DNA of 64,000 bases, from the NCBI RefSeq assembly GCF_004962245.1, contig NZ_SUHQ01000017.1, positions 85,009 through 149,008 of the forward strand. Direction: 5' to 3'. This document shows, in pieces, positions 9,654 to 17,914 of the stretch (position 1 is the stretch's first letter; each line of letters opens with the position of its first letter). Position numbers and translations under genes: made by a program. The stretch comes from Mesorhizobium sp. Its GTDB lineage: Bacteria > Pseudomonadota > Alphaproteobacteria > Rhizobiales > Rhizobiaceae. A model generated the notes under the pieces. The model had not been told where the DNA came from, ran no database searches, and saw nothing but the letters and a program-made list of their open reading frames with translations.

Positions 9654-10240
9654 AGTCGCTGCCCAGCCCCATGGGCGGAGATCGGTTCAAAGGTTAATCC
9701 ATCATGCGCTTCTATTCGCCCCGATCTTTCCACCCACAAACGAGACCACGAGATATCGACCTGACGCGGCCGTGACCGACGCGCCGTTGCCGTCTGAAAA
9801 CGATGGATATAGTTCAGAGGTTGTTGGCGCCTGTTTCAATGCAGGTTCTGTCGCGCTTTACCGGGCTTATTCCCCGCTACATCTGGGCCGAGGAAATCGC
9901 GCGCTCTGCTTTATCTGGATGATCATGGTGGGCGCGATCGTCGCGGTCCGCGACGGCCCGCATTTCGACCTCGACCTGCTACCGACGAGCGACAGTCTGA
10001 AAGAAACACAACATCGCGGGCGAGCATGTCCTCGACGTGGCGCAGGCGCTTTTACAGATGCTCGGCGAGGCCGGCAGAGCGTTAAGGCGGCGTCAAGAAC
10101 CGACGCTCGTCGTCGGCATCCGATGCGCAGGTATCGGTCGACCGCGCTCTCGCGGGATGCAGCCAACCTGCTTGCCAGCGTGAGGGCGTTTTCGAAGGCG
10201 GCGGTGTTGGCGATGCCGGGCTGAACTCTACAGATAAGTG
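9654..10240. other. rearranged region between EEP gene and RES fragment
   Basis: No intact gene. It holds a broken DctQ gene (listed separately) and, on the plus strand up to TGA near 10224, an unassigned coding-like tail reading SRDAANLLASVRAFSKAAVL. The tail abuts the truncated RES toxin, which marks a recombination junction near 10240. Confidence 0.45.
9803..9990 (+). pseudogene. TRAP transporter small permease (DctQ) remnant
   Basis: From ATG 9803 one frame gives QVLSRFTGLIPRYIWAEEIA and then hits a stop. One base-shift later the next frame continues CFIWMIMVGAIVAVRDGPHF, then DLDLLP. Together these are the core of a DctQ small membrane subunit, with its EE-R, W-M and VRDG-HFD blocks. 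A frameshift near 9900, a shortened N-terminus and loss of the second half mean it cannot make a functional subunit. No DctM or DctP gene lies nearby, so this is an isolated relic. Confidence 0.7.
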
Positions 10241-10370
10241 CTTCGACACCTGGCCGATTGAAACGTCCACCATCCATCGCCGCGCCTGCACCGCTGGTAG
10301 GCAGGAAAGCCCATTTGGGTGTCAGGTAGCGATGGAAGATCTCGTCCGGGCCGACGCGGGTTAGCTTCAC
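10241..10370 (-). pseudogene. RES-domain toxin, truncated after about 43 codons
   Basis: The N-terminus (MKLTRVGPDEIFHRYLTPKW, then a GGRFNRPGVEAL block) is the conserved start of RES-domain toxins, which degrade NAD+. Full proteins are about 150-230 residues and have further catalytic residues downstream. Here similarity stops at about codon 43. The frame stays open to 9867, but those codons run antisense to an unrelated plus-strand remnant and to the DctQ relic. The ATG overlaps the antitoxin stop by four bases, the normal arrangement for this pair. The toxin is almost certainly dead. Confidence 0.7.
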
Positions 10371-10753
10371 CCGCGCGCCCCGTTCTCGAGATCGCGGATG
10401 AAGGCCAGGACCGCTTCGACCTGCCCATCCGCGACCAGTTCGGCCGCCGTGCGGTGGCCATAGTCGGCGATCGGCTCATTGCGATACCAGTAGATTGCCT
10501 TCTCGACGTCGCCGGTGAGTTCTGTCGCAGCAGAAATCACCTTGACCATCTCGCGCATCCGCCCCTGCAGTCGCTCCGACGAGGGATTGCGTAGCGTGTT
10601 GCGATGAACACCAGTCAGCTGCGCCAGATTGGCCACCTTCACGCCAAGCGCCTGCGACAGGCGCTTCGGCGAGATATAAGGCGTGCGCGGCTCCTGCAGG
10701 CTATCGACAAAGACTGAGATCGCCGTGGAATTTGCGAGCTGTGCGTGGGTCAT
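10367..10753 (-). CDS. Xre/MbcA/ParS-type antitoxin of a RES toxin
   Basis: Antitoxin of 128 residues. An N-terminal helix-turn-helix (ISPKRLSQALGVKVANLAQL, TGVHRNTL) is followed by a C-terminal toxin-binding domain with AIYWYRNEPIADYGHRTAAE, the hallmark of DUF2384-type partners of RES toxins. Start ATG 10753 has GGAGA seven bases upstream. An earlier in-frame start would add an unlikely Cys-rich leader. The gene is intact although its toxin is truncated, so it may persist as a solitary regulator. It probably represses its own promoter. Confidence 0.85.
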   Translation of the reverse strand: MTHAQLANSTAISVFVDSLQEPRTPYISPKRLSQALGVKVANLAQLTGVHRNTLRNPSSERLQGRMREMVKVISAATELTGDVEKAIYWYRNEPIADYGHRTAAELVADGQVEAVLAFIRDLENGARG

Positions 10754-10779
10754 GACAGTCTCCGATCTCTCATCCGCAC

Positions 10780-10807
10780 AATATATGCACATTCCAACGC
10801 ATAGCAA
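10780..10807 (-). promoter_or_regulatory. candidate promoter of the Xre antitoxin gene
   Basis: Read on the minus strand, TTGCTA at 10807-10802 and TATATT at 10785-10780 are separated by 16 bases and lie about 30 bases before the antitoxin ATG. The -10 box sits in a near-palindrome (TGCATATATTGTGC) that could be an operator for the antitoxin. Confidence 0.4.
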
Positions 10808-11125
10808 GTGAACACAGATGGCAAGGGGCCGCTTGGCGGAGGATCGCAATTCGTCGGGCCGAGGTGGTGGCCAAAGGCGGCTTTGGGGCCGGAGGAATAA
10901 GCATGCGGCCGTTCTGGTGCGGGCCGTAAGTCAGCCGCGACGCAGCTTTTGCCAAAACCTGAAAACAGACGCTCATTGATATATTGTCGATCAGGACTGG
11001 TGATTATGTTATGGCGACAGTCTTTTCGACGCACGAACCCTGTCGGTAGCTAGGAAGCGATTTTCCTTTGGATCGTCATCAACCTGCGCTAGATGCAATC
11101 GCGACATAAGTGAGAGTCCAGGCCC
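10808..11125. other. intergenic region, nothing recognised
   Basis: About 320 bases between the divergently oriented antitoxin and membrane protein genes. I see no coding frame, clear hairpin or repeat. Confidence 0.4.
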
Positions 11126-11917
11126 ATGGCGACAGCTTCGAAGAAACCCGCCACTCAAACTGAAGCCCCGGCGTTTACCACGACGCCAGCGGCAAAGGCC
11201 CAGGCGACTCGCTCGCGGATCATCGCGCTCGTGCTTTGGGCGGCAGCAATCATCCTCGAACTTGTGGCCATCTTCTGGGTGATGCGGCCGCCTTTCGACG
11301 AACTGGCCGCCAATCACGGCTTCCCGCAATGGCGTTGGTACACCCTTCTCGGTTTCATCGCGGTAATCGGCGTGCTCGCGATAATCGGCTCGCTCTTATG
11401 GAAAAGAGCCAATCATCAGGATCCGGCAACACGCAAGGAACCGGTGAAGTTCTTCATCCAGAATCAACTCGGCGCCTTTATCGCGCTTTTGGCATTCTTG
11501 CCGTTGATCGTCATGATCTTCCTCAACAAGGACATGGATGCCAAGCAAAAGAACATCGCCGGCGCCGCTGGTATCATCGTCGCGGTTGCGGCGACTGTGC
11601 TTGGTATCGACTTCAAGCCGCTGTCACAGGAACAGGTAGCGGTGGAATCTCAAGTCGTGACGAACCTCGTTGGTCAGGATCTTGTTTGGTGGAGCGACGG
11701 AGGCAAGGTCGTGCATCTATGCAACGGCGCCTCCGATATCAAGAATGCCACGACGCCGGTCTCGAGCGGTCCTATCGCCGACGCTTTCGCCAAAGGCAAG
11801 GAAGGCATCACTCTCGAGCTCAACACCGAGCTGAACCAGTGCGGTTTCGCTGTTCCGGCGAACCTTGCGGATATCGAGCAATGGGTGCGCAGCGCACGCG
11901 GACTGCAAAGATCATAG
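11126..11917 (+). CDS. hypothetical membrane protein with soluble C-terminal domain
   Basis: Protein of 263 residues that I do not recognise. An Ala/Thr/Pro-rich N-terminal tail (1-30) is followed by four hydrophobic segments near 31-52, 70-91, 113-131 and 142-160. A hydrophilic C-terminal domain of about 100 residues contains a pair of cysteines (HLCNGAS and LNQCGFA) that could form a disulfide if periplasmic. The gene stands alone in its orientation. Codon use is like that of neighbouring core genes, so it is likely real and resident. Confidence 0.7.
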   Translation: MATASKKPATQTEAPAFTTTPAAKAQATRSRIIALVLWAAAIILELVAIFWVMRPPFDELAANHGFPQWRWYTLLGFIAVIGVLAIIGSLLWKRANHQDPATRKEPVKFFIQNQLGAFIALLAFLPLIVMIFLNKDMDAKQKNIAGAAGIIVAVAATVLGIDFKPLSQEQVAVESQVVTNLVGQDLVWWSDGGKVVHLCNGASDIKNATTPVSSGPIADAFAKGKEGITLELNTELNQCGFAVPANLADIEQWVRSARGLQRS

Positions 11918-12062
11918 AACGAACCTCGCGATCAGCTTGGGTCGGCGTCAATGTCTTTTTTGGCTCACCGTTCTGCAATCGGGCATTCCGCTGACCACCA
12001 TGCGAAGCCAATCATGAGACCTCGCGTTTTGGGCCCGTCGGTAGAGCGATTAAGTTGAGGAT

Positions 12063-12572
12063 CTAGAGGTCGACCTTTGCATTGTCGCCTATGTCAGGCT
12101 TCGCACCTGTCACGGCGGCCACGATCATTTTGGCAGTGGCGAGGATCTTGCCCGGACTGTCCCAGAGTTCGCCGTCATCCGGCGTAACGGTGATGAGACG
12201 GATATCCGGATCATCGGAGTTATCCCACCAAGCTTCGTCGGTCTTCTCCCAAAGCTCCCTTATTTTCGCGCGGTCGTTCGACACGACCGCAGGGCCGGAA
12301 ATTGTCACATATTTGTAGTTGCTGTTGTCGCTCCAGGCCAAAGTGACTTTCGGATAGCGCTTCAGCTGATCGTTTTTGGCACCGTCGTCGTTGACCAGAA
12401 AATAGATCGAATGCTCTTTGCGTTGTACGCGGGCCGATAGCGGACGAGCACGCGTATATTCTCCGTCCCATGTGGCAAACATGCAGACGTCAATCTGCTT
12501 TGCGAGTTCCCAAATCCGGTCTGTAGACTCTTCCTGGGTCAAGTCATTTTCTTGCTCTTTGTGGTTTGCCAT
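12063..12572 (-). CDS. pyridoxamine 5'-phosphate oxidase-like general stress protein
   Basis: FMN-binding split-barrel protein, 169 residues. Blocks include CMFATWDGEYTRARPLSARV, IYFLVNDDGAKNDQLKRYPK and VTISGPAVVSNDRAKIRELW, with EAWWDN after them. These match the general stress protein 26 group of the PNPOx superfamily rather than true PdxH. Such proteins bind flavin and are often stress-induced; a defined reaction is not known. Upstream on the same strand, after a roughly 300-base gap, are TspO and its coupled partner. Confidence 0.85.
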   Translation of the reverse strand: MANHKEQENDLTQEESTDRIWELAKQIDVCMFATWDGEYTRARPLSARVQRKEHSIYFLVNDDGAKNDQLKRYPKVTLAWSDNSNYKYVTISGPAVVSNDRAKIRELWEKTDEAWWDNSDDPDIRLITVTPDDGELWDSPGKILATAKMIVAAVTGAKPDIGDNAKVDL

Positions 12573-12869
12573 GGCTCGCTCGCTTGCTGGACATCCTCGC
12601 TAACGCCTTCCCGCCTACAGCGTTCCCACTGTCCTGTCCTTGCTCGCGCTATGGTGTATCGCTGGACGAAAGACATGCAGGGTCGGCCGACATCAGGCGG
12701 TAATTTTTCCTCGGAGAAGCAGCCGGCGTTAGCCGCTGATCTTCTCAGCGCCTTCCTGAAAGGAAAGCGCGTTCTCGATGATCGGCAGCTTTGGGGCCGA
12801 CATGCGGACTGGTAGCTTCTCGCCTCGCAAGCAAGATGCCGCACGCTTTTCAGCACAGCGGTGGCAGGG

Positions 12870-13379
12870 TTAAATCGAACGGCTGTCGTACGCCCAATGC
12901 AGTAAGGCCTGGCGTTGGCGCGGCCGGCACCAGCAGTCGGCCGGTTCGCACGCTCGGCGAAGCTGGGCGACATGGCGGCGAATGGCTTTCCAACGTGCGA
13001 TCTGCCGCTCGTCCTCACCTGATAGACGGCGACCCATGTAATAGCGACAGTACCACTGGAACCAGCCACGCGGATCGTCGGGATGTATCCATCTCTTGGC
13101 TCGCCAGACGCTGAGCGGCTGGCTGGCGTCGACGCCGAACCAGTTGAGTAACGGATCTTTTCGCAGCGGCGACAGCCGCGCCTTTGCAAACCAGCTTTTT
13201 GGGAATTCGTCGCGGCAATCGGTCATGTATTTGCCGCCGAACACGCCGAGCGCCAGCATTGCGGCGGGCGTCAGGTCCGGCCGGAATTCGGGATGAAAGT
13301 CATGGCCAATTGGCGCAACGAGAGCATAGCGATAGCCGTGCTGCATCCTGTCGTTCACGTCAACCCACCGCAGCTTCAT
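12870..13379 (-). CDS. hypothetical protein coupled to tspO
   Basis: A 169-residue protein rich in Trp, Tyr and Arg with blocks FGGKYMTDCRDEFPKSWF, NWFGVDASQPLSVW and WIHPDDPRGWFQWYCRYYMG. I have seen this pattern in uncharacterised bacterial proteins, but no function is established that I know of. The ATG at 13379 overlaps the tspO stop by four bases (ATGA), so it is co-translated with TspO. The open frame extends far upstream across tspO, but that part is a shadow. A role beside TspO is inference from the overlap only. Confidence 0.72.
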   Translation of the reverse strand: MKLRWVDVNDRMQHGYRYALVAPIGHDFHPEFRPDLTPAAMLALGVFGGKYMTDCRDEFPKSWFAKARLSPLRKDPLLNWFGVDASQPLSVWRAKRWIHPDDPRGWFQWYCRYYMGRRLSGEDERQIARWKAIRRHVAQLRRACEPADCWCRPRQRQALLHWAYDSRSI

Positions 13380-13870
13380 CGGGAGCGCTTCGACAGTACT
13401 TTCGAGCGGTTGCGCCGCCAGATGGAATAGTTGAGTGCCGCCGCGAAGCTCACCCACGCCAGGTAAGGAACAAGCAGCAATGCGGCGGCCAAGCATACGC
13501 GCTGAAACAGAATGATCGTTGCCAGGATCGCAACCCAAAGCACCATAATCTCCACCAGCGCCAACCCGGGTCGGTGAAGTCCGAAAAAGATCGGCGCCCA
13601 CGCAGCGTTGAGAAGAAGTTGGGCTGCATAGACGCCGAGAGCGAGTGCTGCGCCGGCAATGCCCGCCTCTCGCCATACGAGCCAGCCCGACAGGGCGATC
13701 GATGCATAGAGCACTGACCAGACTGGGGCGAACAGCCAGTCCGGCGGCCGCCATCCTGGCTTGTCCAGCTGCTTATACCAGTCGCCTGGCCTGAAGATCA
13801 TGCCGGTGGCTGCCGCAGCGAAACTCGCAGCTACAAACGCAACAAGCGCGAGGAGCGAATGTATGTCCAT
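13376..13870 (-). CDS. TspO/MBR family tryptophan-rich sensory protein
   Basis: Five-helix membrane protein of 164 residues that binds porphyrins and is linked to oxygen or stress responses in alphaproteobacteria. Signature residues are present: GWRPPDWLFAPVWSVLYASI (the P-W-F-P-VW block), NAAWAPIFFG, and later YLAWVSFAAALNYSIWRRN. Start ATG 13870 gives the normal family length; longer versions add non-hydrophobic residues. The stop overlaps the next gene by ATGA, and the DUF378 gene ends four bases upstream of the start, so the set reads as one transcript. Confidence 0.9.
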   Translation of the reverse strand: MDIHSLLALVAFVAASFAAAATGMIFRPGDWYKQLDKPGWRPPDWLFAPVWSVLYASIALSGWLVWREAGIAGAALALGVYAAQLLLNAAWAPIFFGLHRPGLALVEIMVLWVAILATIILFQRVCLAAALLLVPYLAWVSFAAALNYSIWRRNRSKVLSKRSR

Positions 13871-13874
13871 CAGG

Positions 13875-14147
13875 TTATAGATGGAGGGAACCGCCGACGA
13901 GCCAAGCAGGTCCTCCGAAGGCGCTATCGGTCCGGCCAGCGGCGACCTCGCCGGAGCCCACATCAGAAAGCAGCGGGACAATCTGCCAGGCCGCCGATAG
14001 CCCCACCAGGACGTAGACGATCCTGGCAAGCCCTGAGCCGGCCCCGAAGATGGCGGCGACGAGGTCGAAGCTGAATAATCCGACCAGCCCCCAGTTCAGC
14101 CCTCCTACGATAACGAGGATGAGCGTGAGGATGTTGATGAACTTCAT
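13875..14147 (-). CDS. DUF378 small membrane protein
   Basis: A 90-residue protein with two membrane helices and the block LILVIVGGLNWGLVGLFSFD followed by VYVLVGLSAAWQIVPLL, which defines DUF378. The usual length is about 65-75 residues. The last 20 or so (SGEVAAGRTDSAFGGPAWLV) are not typical and may be a run-on after a lost stop. GGAGAAGAACA precedes the ATG. It ends four bases before the tspO start. Function unknown. Confidence 0.85.
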   Translation of the reverse strand: MKFINILTLILVIVGGLNWGLVGLFSFDLVAAIFGAGSGLARIVYVLVGLSAAWQIVPLLSDVGSGEVAAGRTDSAFGGPAWLVGGSLHL

Positions 14148-14178
14148 TGTTCTTCTCCAAGATCCACGGGACGCGAGG

Positions 14179-14664
14179 TCAGCCTTCCGGCGGCATGATC
14201 ACCTTGTCGATGACATGGATTACGCCGTTCGAGGCAGCCACATCGGCATCGGTGACGGCGGCATCGTTGACCCTGACGGAGGAGCCCTCGACTTCGATGT
14301 CAATCATCTTGCCGTTGACAGACTTGGCCTCATCAAGACCAGCAACATCCGCCGCCATGACCTTTCCTGGGACCACATGGTAGGTCAGGATTTCGGTGAG
14401 CTGCTGCTTGTTTTCCGGCTTCAGCAGGTTTTCGACCGTACCGGCCGGCAGCTTGGCAAATGCCTCATCGGTTGGAGCAAAGACCGTGAACGGACCATCT
14501 CCCTTGAGAGTGGATACTAGGCCGGCCGCTTCGAGCGCGGCTGCCAATGTCTTGAACTGACCCGCTTCCACTGCAGTATTGACGATATCCTTTTCAGCAG
14601 CGAATGCGCTAACGCCGCTGGCGAGCATCATTGCTGCAGCGACCAGAAGGCTTTTCAACTTCAT
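14179..14664 (-). CDS. secreted fasciclin-domain (FAS1) protein
   Basis: A 161-residue exported protein. A signal peptide (KLKSLLVAAAMMLASGVSAF, cleavage after AFA) is followed by a single FAS1 domain with TVFAPTDEAFAKLP, LTYHVVPGKV and NGVIHVIDKVIMP, the conserved H1/H2 boxes. Such proteins act in adhesion; in rhizobia a similar one (Nex18) is plant-associated. ATG 14664 follows GGAGA; an in-frame ATG 36 bases earlier is less likely. It lies 31 bases upstream of the DUF378 gene on the same strand. Confidence 0.9.
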   Translation of the reverse strand: MKLKSLLVAAAMMLASGVSAFAAEKDIVNTAVEAGQFKTLAAALEAAGLVSTLKGDGPFTVFAPTDEAFAKLPAGTVENLLKPENKQQLTEILTYHVVPGKVMAADVAGLDEAKSVNGKMIDIEVEGSSVRVNDAAVTDADVAASNGVIHVIDKVIMPPEG

Positions 14665-14827
14665 TGCGTTTCTCCTCTCGATGACCGGTGCGAGATGCAC
14701 GTCATGCCCCTTTCATCTGGAGAAAATTGGTTTTCTTACCACTCAAATTTTCGTGATAATGGAGGAGATTCTCTTGTGAAGAAAATTGCCATTGCATAAT
14801 TTCCCGAAACGAAAAGGAGTTTGCGTC

Positions 14828-15409
14828 GTGCTCTCCGACACCCTTTCAAACGAGCTCCAGCGCTACGCCATCGGCTCGCGTATCAAGGCACTACGCCTAA
14901 GGAAGAAGCTGGGGCTGGTGCAACTGGCCGGGCACACCGGCCTTTCGCCTGCGATGCTCTCGAAGATCGAGCGCGGGCAGATGTTTCCAACGCTGCCCAC
15001 GCTGCTTCGGATCGCCATGGTTTTCGGCGTCGGCCTCGACCACTTCTTCACTGCCGAGGAGGAGCCGCTCATCGCGATCGTCAGAAAGGAACAGCGTCTC
15101 AAACTTCCAAGCCCGCCGGGCGGAAAGCACCCAGCCTATATATTCGAAAGCCTGGATTATCCCGCTTCTGGCCGCCGCATGGAGGCATTCTACGCCGAGT
15201 TCCCGCTCGATGCGCCGCCTTCAGAGCCGCATCAACATGGCAGCGCTGAGTTCATCTACGTGCTCAGCGGTCGGCTTGTAGTGAATGTGAACGGCAAGGA
15301 GGTCGCGCTGGATACGGAGGACGCAATATATTTCGACTCTAGTGTTCCGCACAATTATCGCCGCGAAGGCGAGGCAATTTCAACGGCCATTGTTGTGACC
15401 TCTTCGTAG
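14828..15409 (+). CDS. XRE-family regulator with cupin sensor domain
   Basis: Transcription factor of 193 residues. The N-terminal helix-turn-helix (GSRIKALRLRKKLGLVQLAG, then GLSPAMLSKIERGQ) is joined to a C-terminal cupin (EPHQHGSAEFIYVLSGRLVV, then DAIYFDSSVPHNYR). I place the start at GTG 14828, eight bases after AGGAG; ATG/TTG starts upstream give atypical residues. It is transcribed away from the fasciclin-DUF378-tspO group and could regulate it from the shared 160-base intergenic region, which is inference from position. Confidence 0.88.
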   Translation: MLSDTLSNELQRYAIGSRIKALRLRKKLGLVQLAGHTGLSPAMLSKIERGQMFPTLPTLLRIAMVFGVGLDHFFTAEEEPLIAIVRKEQRLKLPSPPGGKHPAYIFESLDYPASGRRMEAFYAEFPLDAPPSEPHQHGSAEFIYVLSGRLVVNVNGKEVALDTEDAIYFDSSVPHNYRREGEAISTAIVVTSS

Positions 15410-16193
15410 GCCATCGTTGACTGAGTACTCCTCAAACTCATCCCCTATGCATCGCAGCGTTGGCCAAGGAAGTCGGCTTTCAGGTGGGGAGCAGCGAATA
15501 GTCAACCGCCGATATGCGGCGCGTTCTGATCGGCAGCGTCGGGACCGAAAGCTGACTGTCCTCTGTGGATGGCTCCCGCAATGCAAGAGGTAATTCGACA
15601 GTGCGGAACTGTGCGCTTCCGATGCCTGAGACGGCCGAGGATTTAGCGAAATTAACCTAGCGCGCCCAACGCGGGGGCGGCGATCGAAGCGGCAGAGCAG
15701 CGAGGAAGTATTGCTGCCACTTGCGTCGGATGTCGAACCTGTCAACCTCCCGGAACTATCGGGCGCGCGAATCGATACGGCCCTATCGTCTCGAGTTTCT
15801 CAGGAGGAGGGCAGCTGGATTATGTTTTCGGCTTGGCTTTCGCGGTGCTCGCGGCGCGGCGACAGCATCATCCGCGTCAAGAGAGTGGTGGACTGCCCCG
15901 CGGGACAGCTTCTGCTGCAATTGGTGCGCGATGTGGTGCAACCCTCTGAAATCCCACTGCATGCGCGTGATGCGGGCGAGGGACAGTCCAACGGTACCTT
16001 CATCGTGCTGTGATGGACCGCGGCATCGACGATGCGCTGCTGGAAAGACCTTGGCGGCACTCCAGTCAGGCCTGAACGCCTGTCGCGCGCCTCTATACTT
16101 GAGCCCTCGAATATGCCCGGCATGTCCACGATCCGTAGTGGTCGCTGCAGTCTTATGGGGGCGCAATGCCGATCCAATTTCTAACCGTGACGC
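15410..16193. other. 780-bp region without a recognised gene
   Basis: Several frames are open for 100 or more codons between 15720 and 16190 on both strands, but they are Arg/Ser/Cys-rich in the plus direction and match no family I know. This is probably degenerate coding DNA next to the truncated dehydrogenase. Confidence 0.4.
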
Positions 16194-17426
16194 TTATGCA
16201 GTTAGCACATCCTCAATCTTGATCGGCAGGGTGCGCACGCGCTTGCCCGTCGCGTGGAACACAGCGTTGGCTATTGCCGGAGCCATGCCCACCAACGCGA
16301 TCTCGCCCAGCCCTTTTACGCCAAGCGGGTTCACATGCGGGTCGACCTCGTCGACGAAGAGCGCCTCCAACTTCGGAGTATCGAGGTTCACGGGCATGAG
16401 GTAGTCAGCCATGTGGGCGTTGACCGGGCGACCGTCACGCGCATCCAGAACGGTCCGTTCCATCAGCGCCATGCCCATGCCGCCGATCATCCCGCCCGTG
16501 CACTGGCTCGTGGCGAGGAGCGGATTGACCACTCGCCCAATGCCATAGGCGCCCACGAGGCGGCGTACCCTGATCGTACCGACATCGGGATCGACCGACA
16601 CTTCGGCGAATACAGCGCCGAACGAGTGCATCGAATATTTTTCTGCTACCTCCGGATCGCGCCGGGCGGAGCCGTCTGCCTCGATAGGGTTGCCGACATT
16701 CGCTAGGATGTCCTGGTAAGACATGCCCGGCGAGCCATCCCCGCGTCGGCGAAGGCGTCCGCCCACCCATTCAAGGTCCTCGATCGAGGCTCCAAAGACA
16801 GGCAAGCCTTGATCGGCTATGGCCCGTTTGGCGGCCTGCGACTGCGCTTCGAGGCAGGCTGCCCGAATCGCGGATCCTACCGAAGCCATCGTCCAGGAGC
16901 CGCCGTGGGACGGTGTCGGTGGGTAGTCCGTCGTGCCAAGCCCGAACTGTACCTGTTCCGGCGGCAGCCCCAGGAATTCGGCCGCCACCTGCGTCATCGA
17001 CGTGTAGGTGCCTGGCCCCATGTCGCTGGCCGCCGCTTCAATCTCGGCAGTGCCGTCTGGGAGAAGTCGCACCCTGGCGTTCGAGGGCGCCTGGAAAGCT
17101 GGGTAGGTGGCGGTTGCCGTGCCCATTCCGATCAACAGGCGTCCGTCGCGCATCGAGCGCGGCTCAGGAGACCTTCGATCCCAGCCGAAGCGCTCGGCGC
17201 CAAGGTCGTAGCATCGGATCAGCGAGCGGCTGGAGAACGGCCTGTTTTCGGCCTCGTCGATCTTCGGCTCGTTGCGCCGTCTCAGCTCGATCGGATCGAT
17301 CCCGAGTTTGTAGGACAGCTCGTCCATGGCGCTTTCGAGCGCAAAGATGCCGCTTGCCTCGCCCGGACCGCGCATGTGGTTGGGCGTGCCCGTATCGAGT
17401 TCGGCCAGGCGATACTGGGTGCGCAC
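16194..17426 (-). pseudogene. xanthine dehydrogenase-family molybdopterin-binding subunit, N-terminally truncated
   Basis: The open frame encodes about 410 residues matching the C-terminal half of PaoC/CoxL-type molybdenum subunits. NHMRGPGEASGIFALESAMD is the cofactor-domain entry, GGSWTMASVGSAIRAAC is a molybdopterin-contact loop, and VKGLGEI carries the catalytic Glu. Family members are about 730-780 residues, so roughly 320 N-terminal residues are missing. Coding similarity continues in frame a little upstream of the GTG (CPSV) and is lost within 60 bases, at an in-frame TGA (17487-17489). No iron-sulfur or FAD subunit genes are nearby. Judged non-functional. Confidence 0.8.
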
Positions 17427-17556
17427 GCTCGGGCAGCCGCCGCGAAGGCGGTATAGGCATCTCGCTCGCGAATTCCTGCATCTCCCTCACGGGACCTAGC
17501 CGCGTCCGTCCGACGAACTGCTGGACTCGTCCCCATCATATCGCTAACGACAGACG

Positions 17557-17700
17557 ATGAAGAACAATCTTTATCTCGTCATCGGCGCGTTGGTCGCCGC
17601 TGTCATTGCCTTGGGCATTTACGTTTATCGCGAGGAGACGAAGCCGAAAGGCGTGGAACTTCGGATCGACGACTCGGGCGTATCAGTTCAGGAAAACTAA
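17557..17700 (+). CDS. 47-residue single-span membrane protein
   Basis: ATG 17557 to TAA 17700. One transmembrane helix (LYLVIGALVAAVIALGIYVY) is followed by a short charged tail (REETKPKGVELRIDDSGVSV). Small proteins of this form are widespread in Rhizobiales and have no known function. It is too short for usual ORF cut-offs but has proper codon use. It starts just beyond the broken dehydrogenase, on the opposite strand. Confidence 0.65.
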   Translation: MKNNLYLVIGALVAAVIALGIYVYREETKPKGVELRIDDSGVSVQEN

Positions 17701-17728
17701 ACCGCACATCCAGGTTTTCCGAAACACC

Positions 17729-17759
17729 CCTGCCGGGATCACCACATTTTCCCGGCAGG
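17729..17759. repeat. inverted repeat, 9-bp perfect stem
   Basis: CCTGCCGGG at 17729-17737 pairs perfectly with CCCGGCAGG at 17751-17759 across a 13-base loop. It lies 28 bases after the small membrane protein stop and about 155 bases before the pilin gene. No T-run follows on the plus strand. It may be a weak terminator or a leader structure. Confidence 0.4.
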
Positions 17760-17914
17760 CTATCCGGGTCACGATTCCGAAAAGGCAAAATTACGGCCAA
17801 ATAAGGGCTTTGCAACGCGCGCGTGTGTGATACAGATGAAGGCGGGTGGGTGATTGCCGGTTCAGGCGGTCCGCCCCTTGCGTGGTCCTCTCCGGCATTT
17901 TGAATGGAGAACGC

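Noticed and set aside
15783..16166. Possible gene on the minus strand upstream of the truncated dehydrogenase
   Set aside because: Neither of two overlapping minus frames shows a known motif or a ribosome site. Kept as degenerate DNA.
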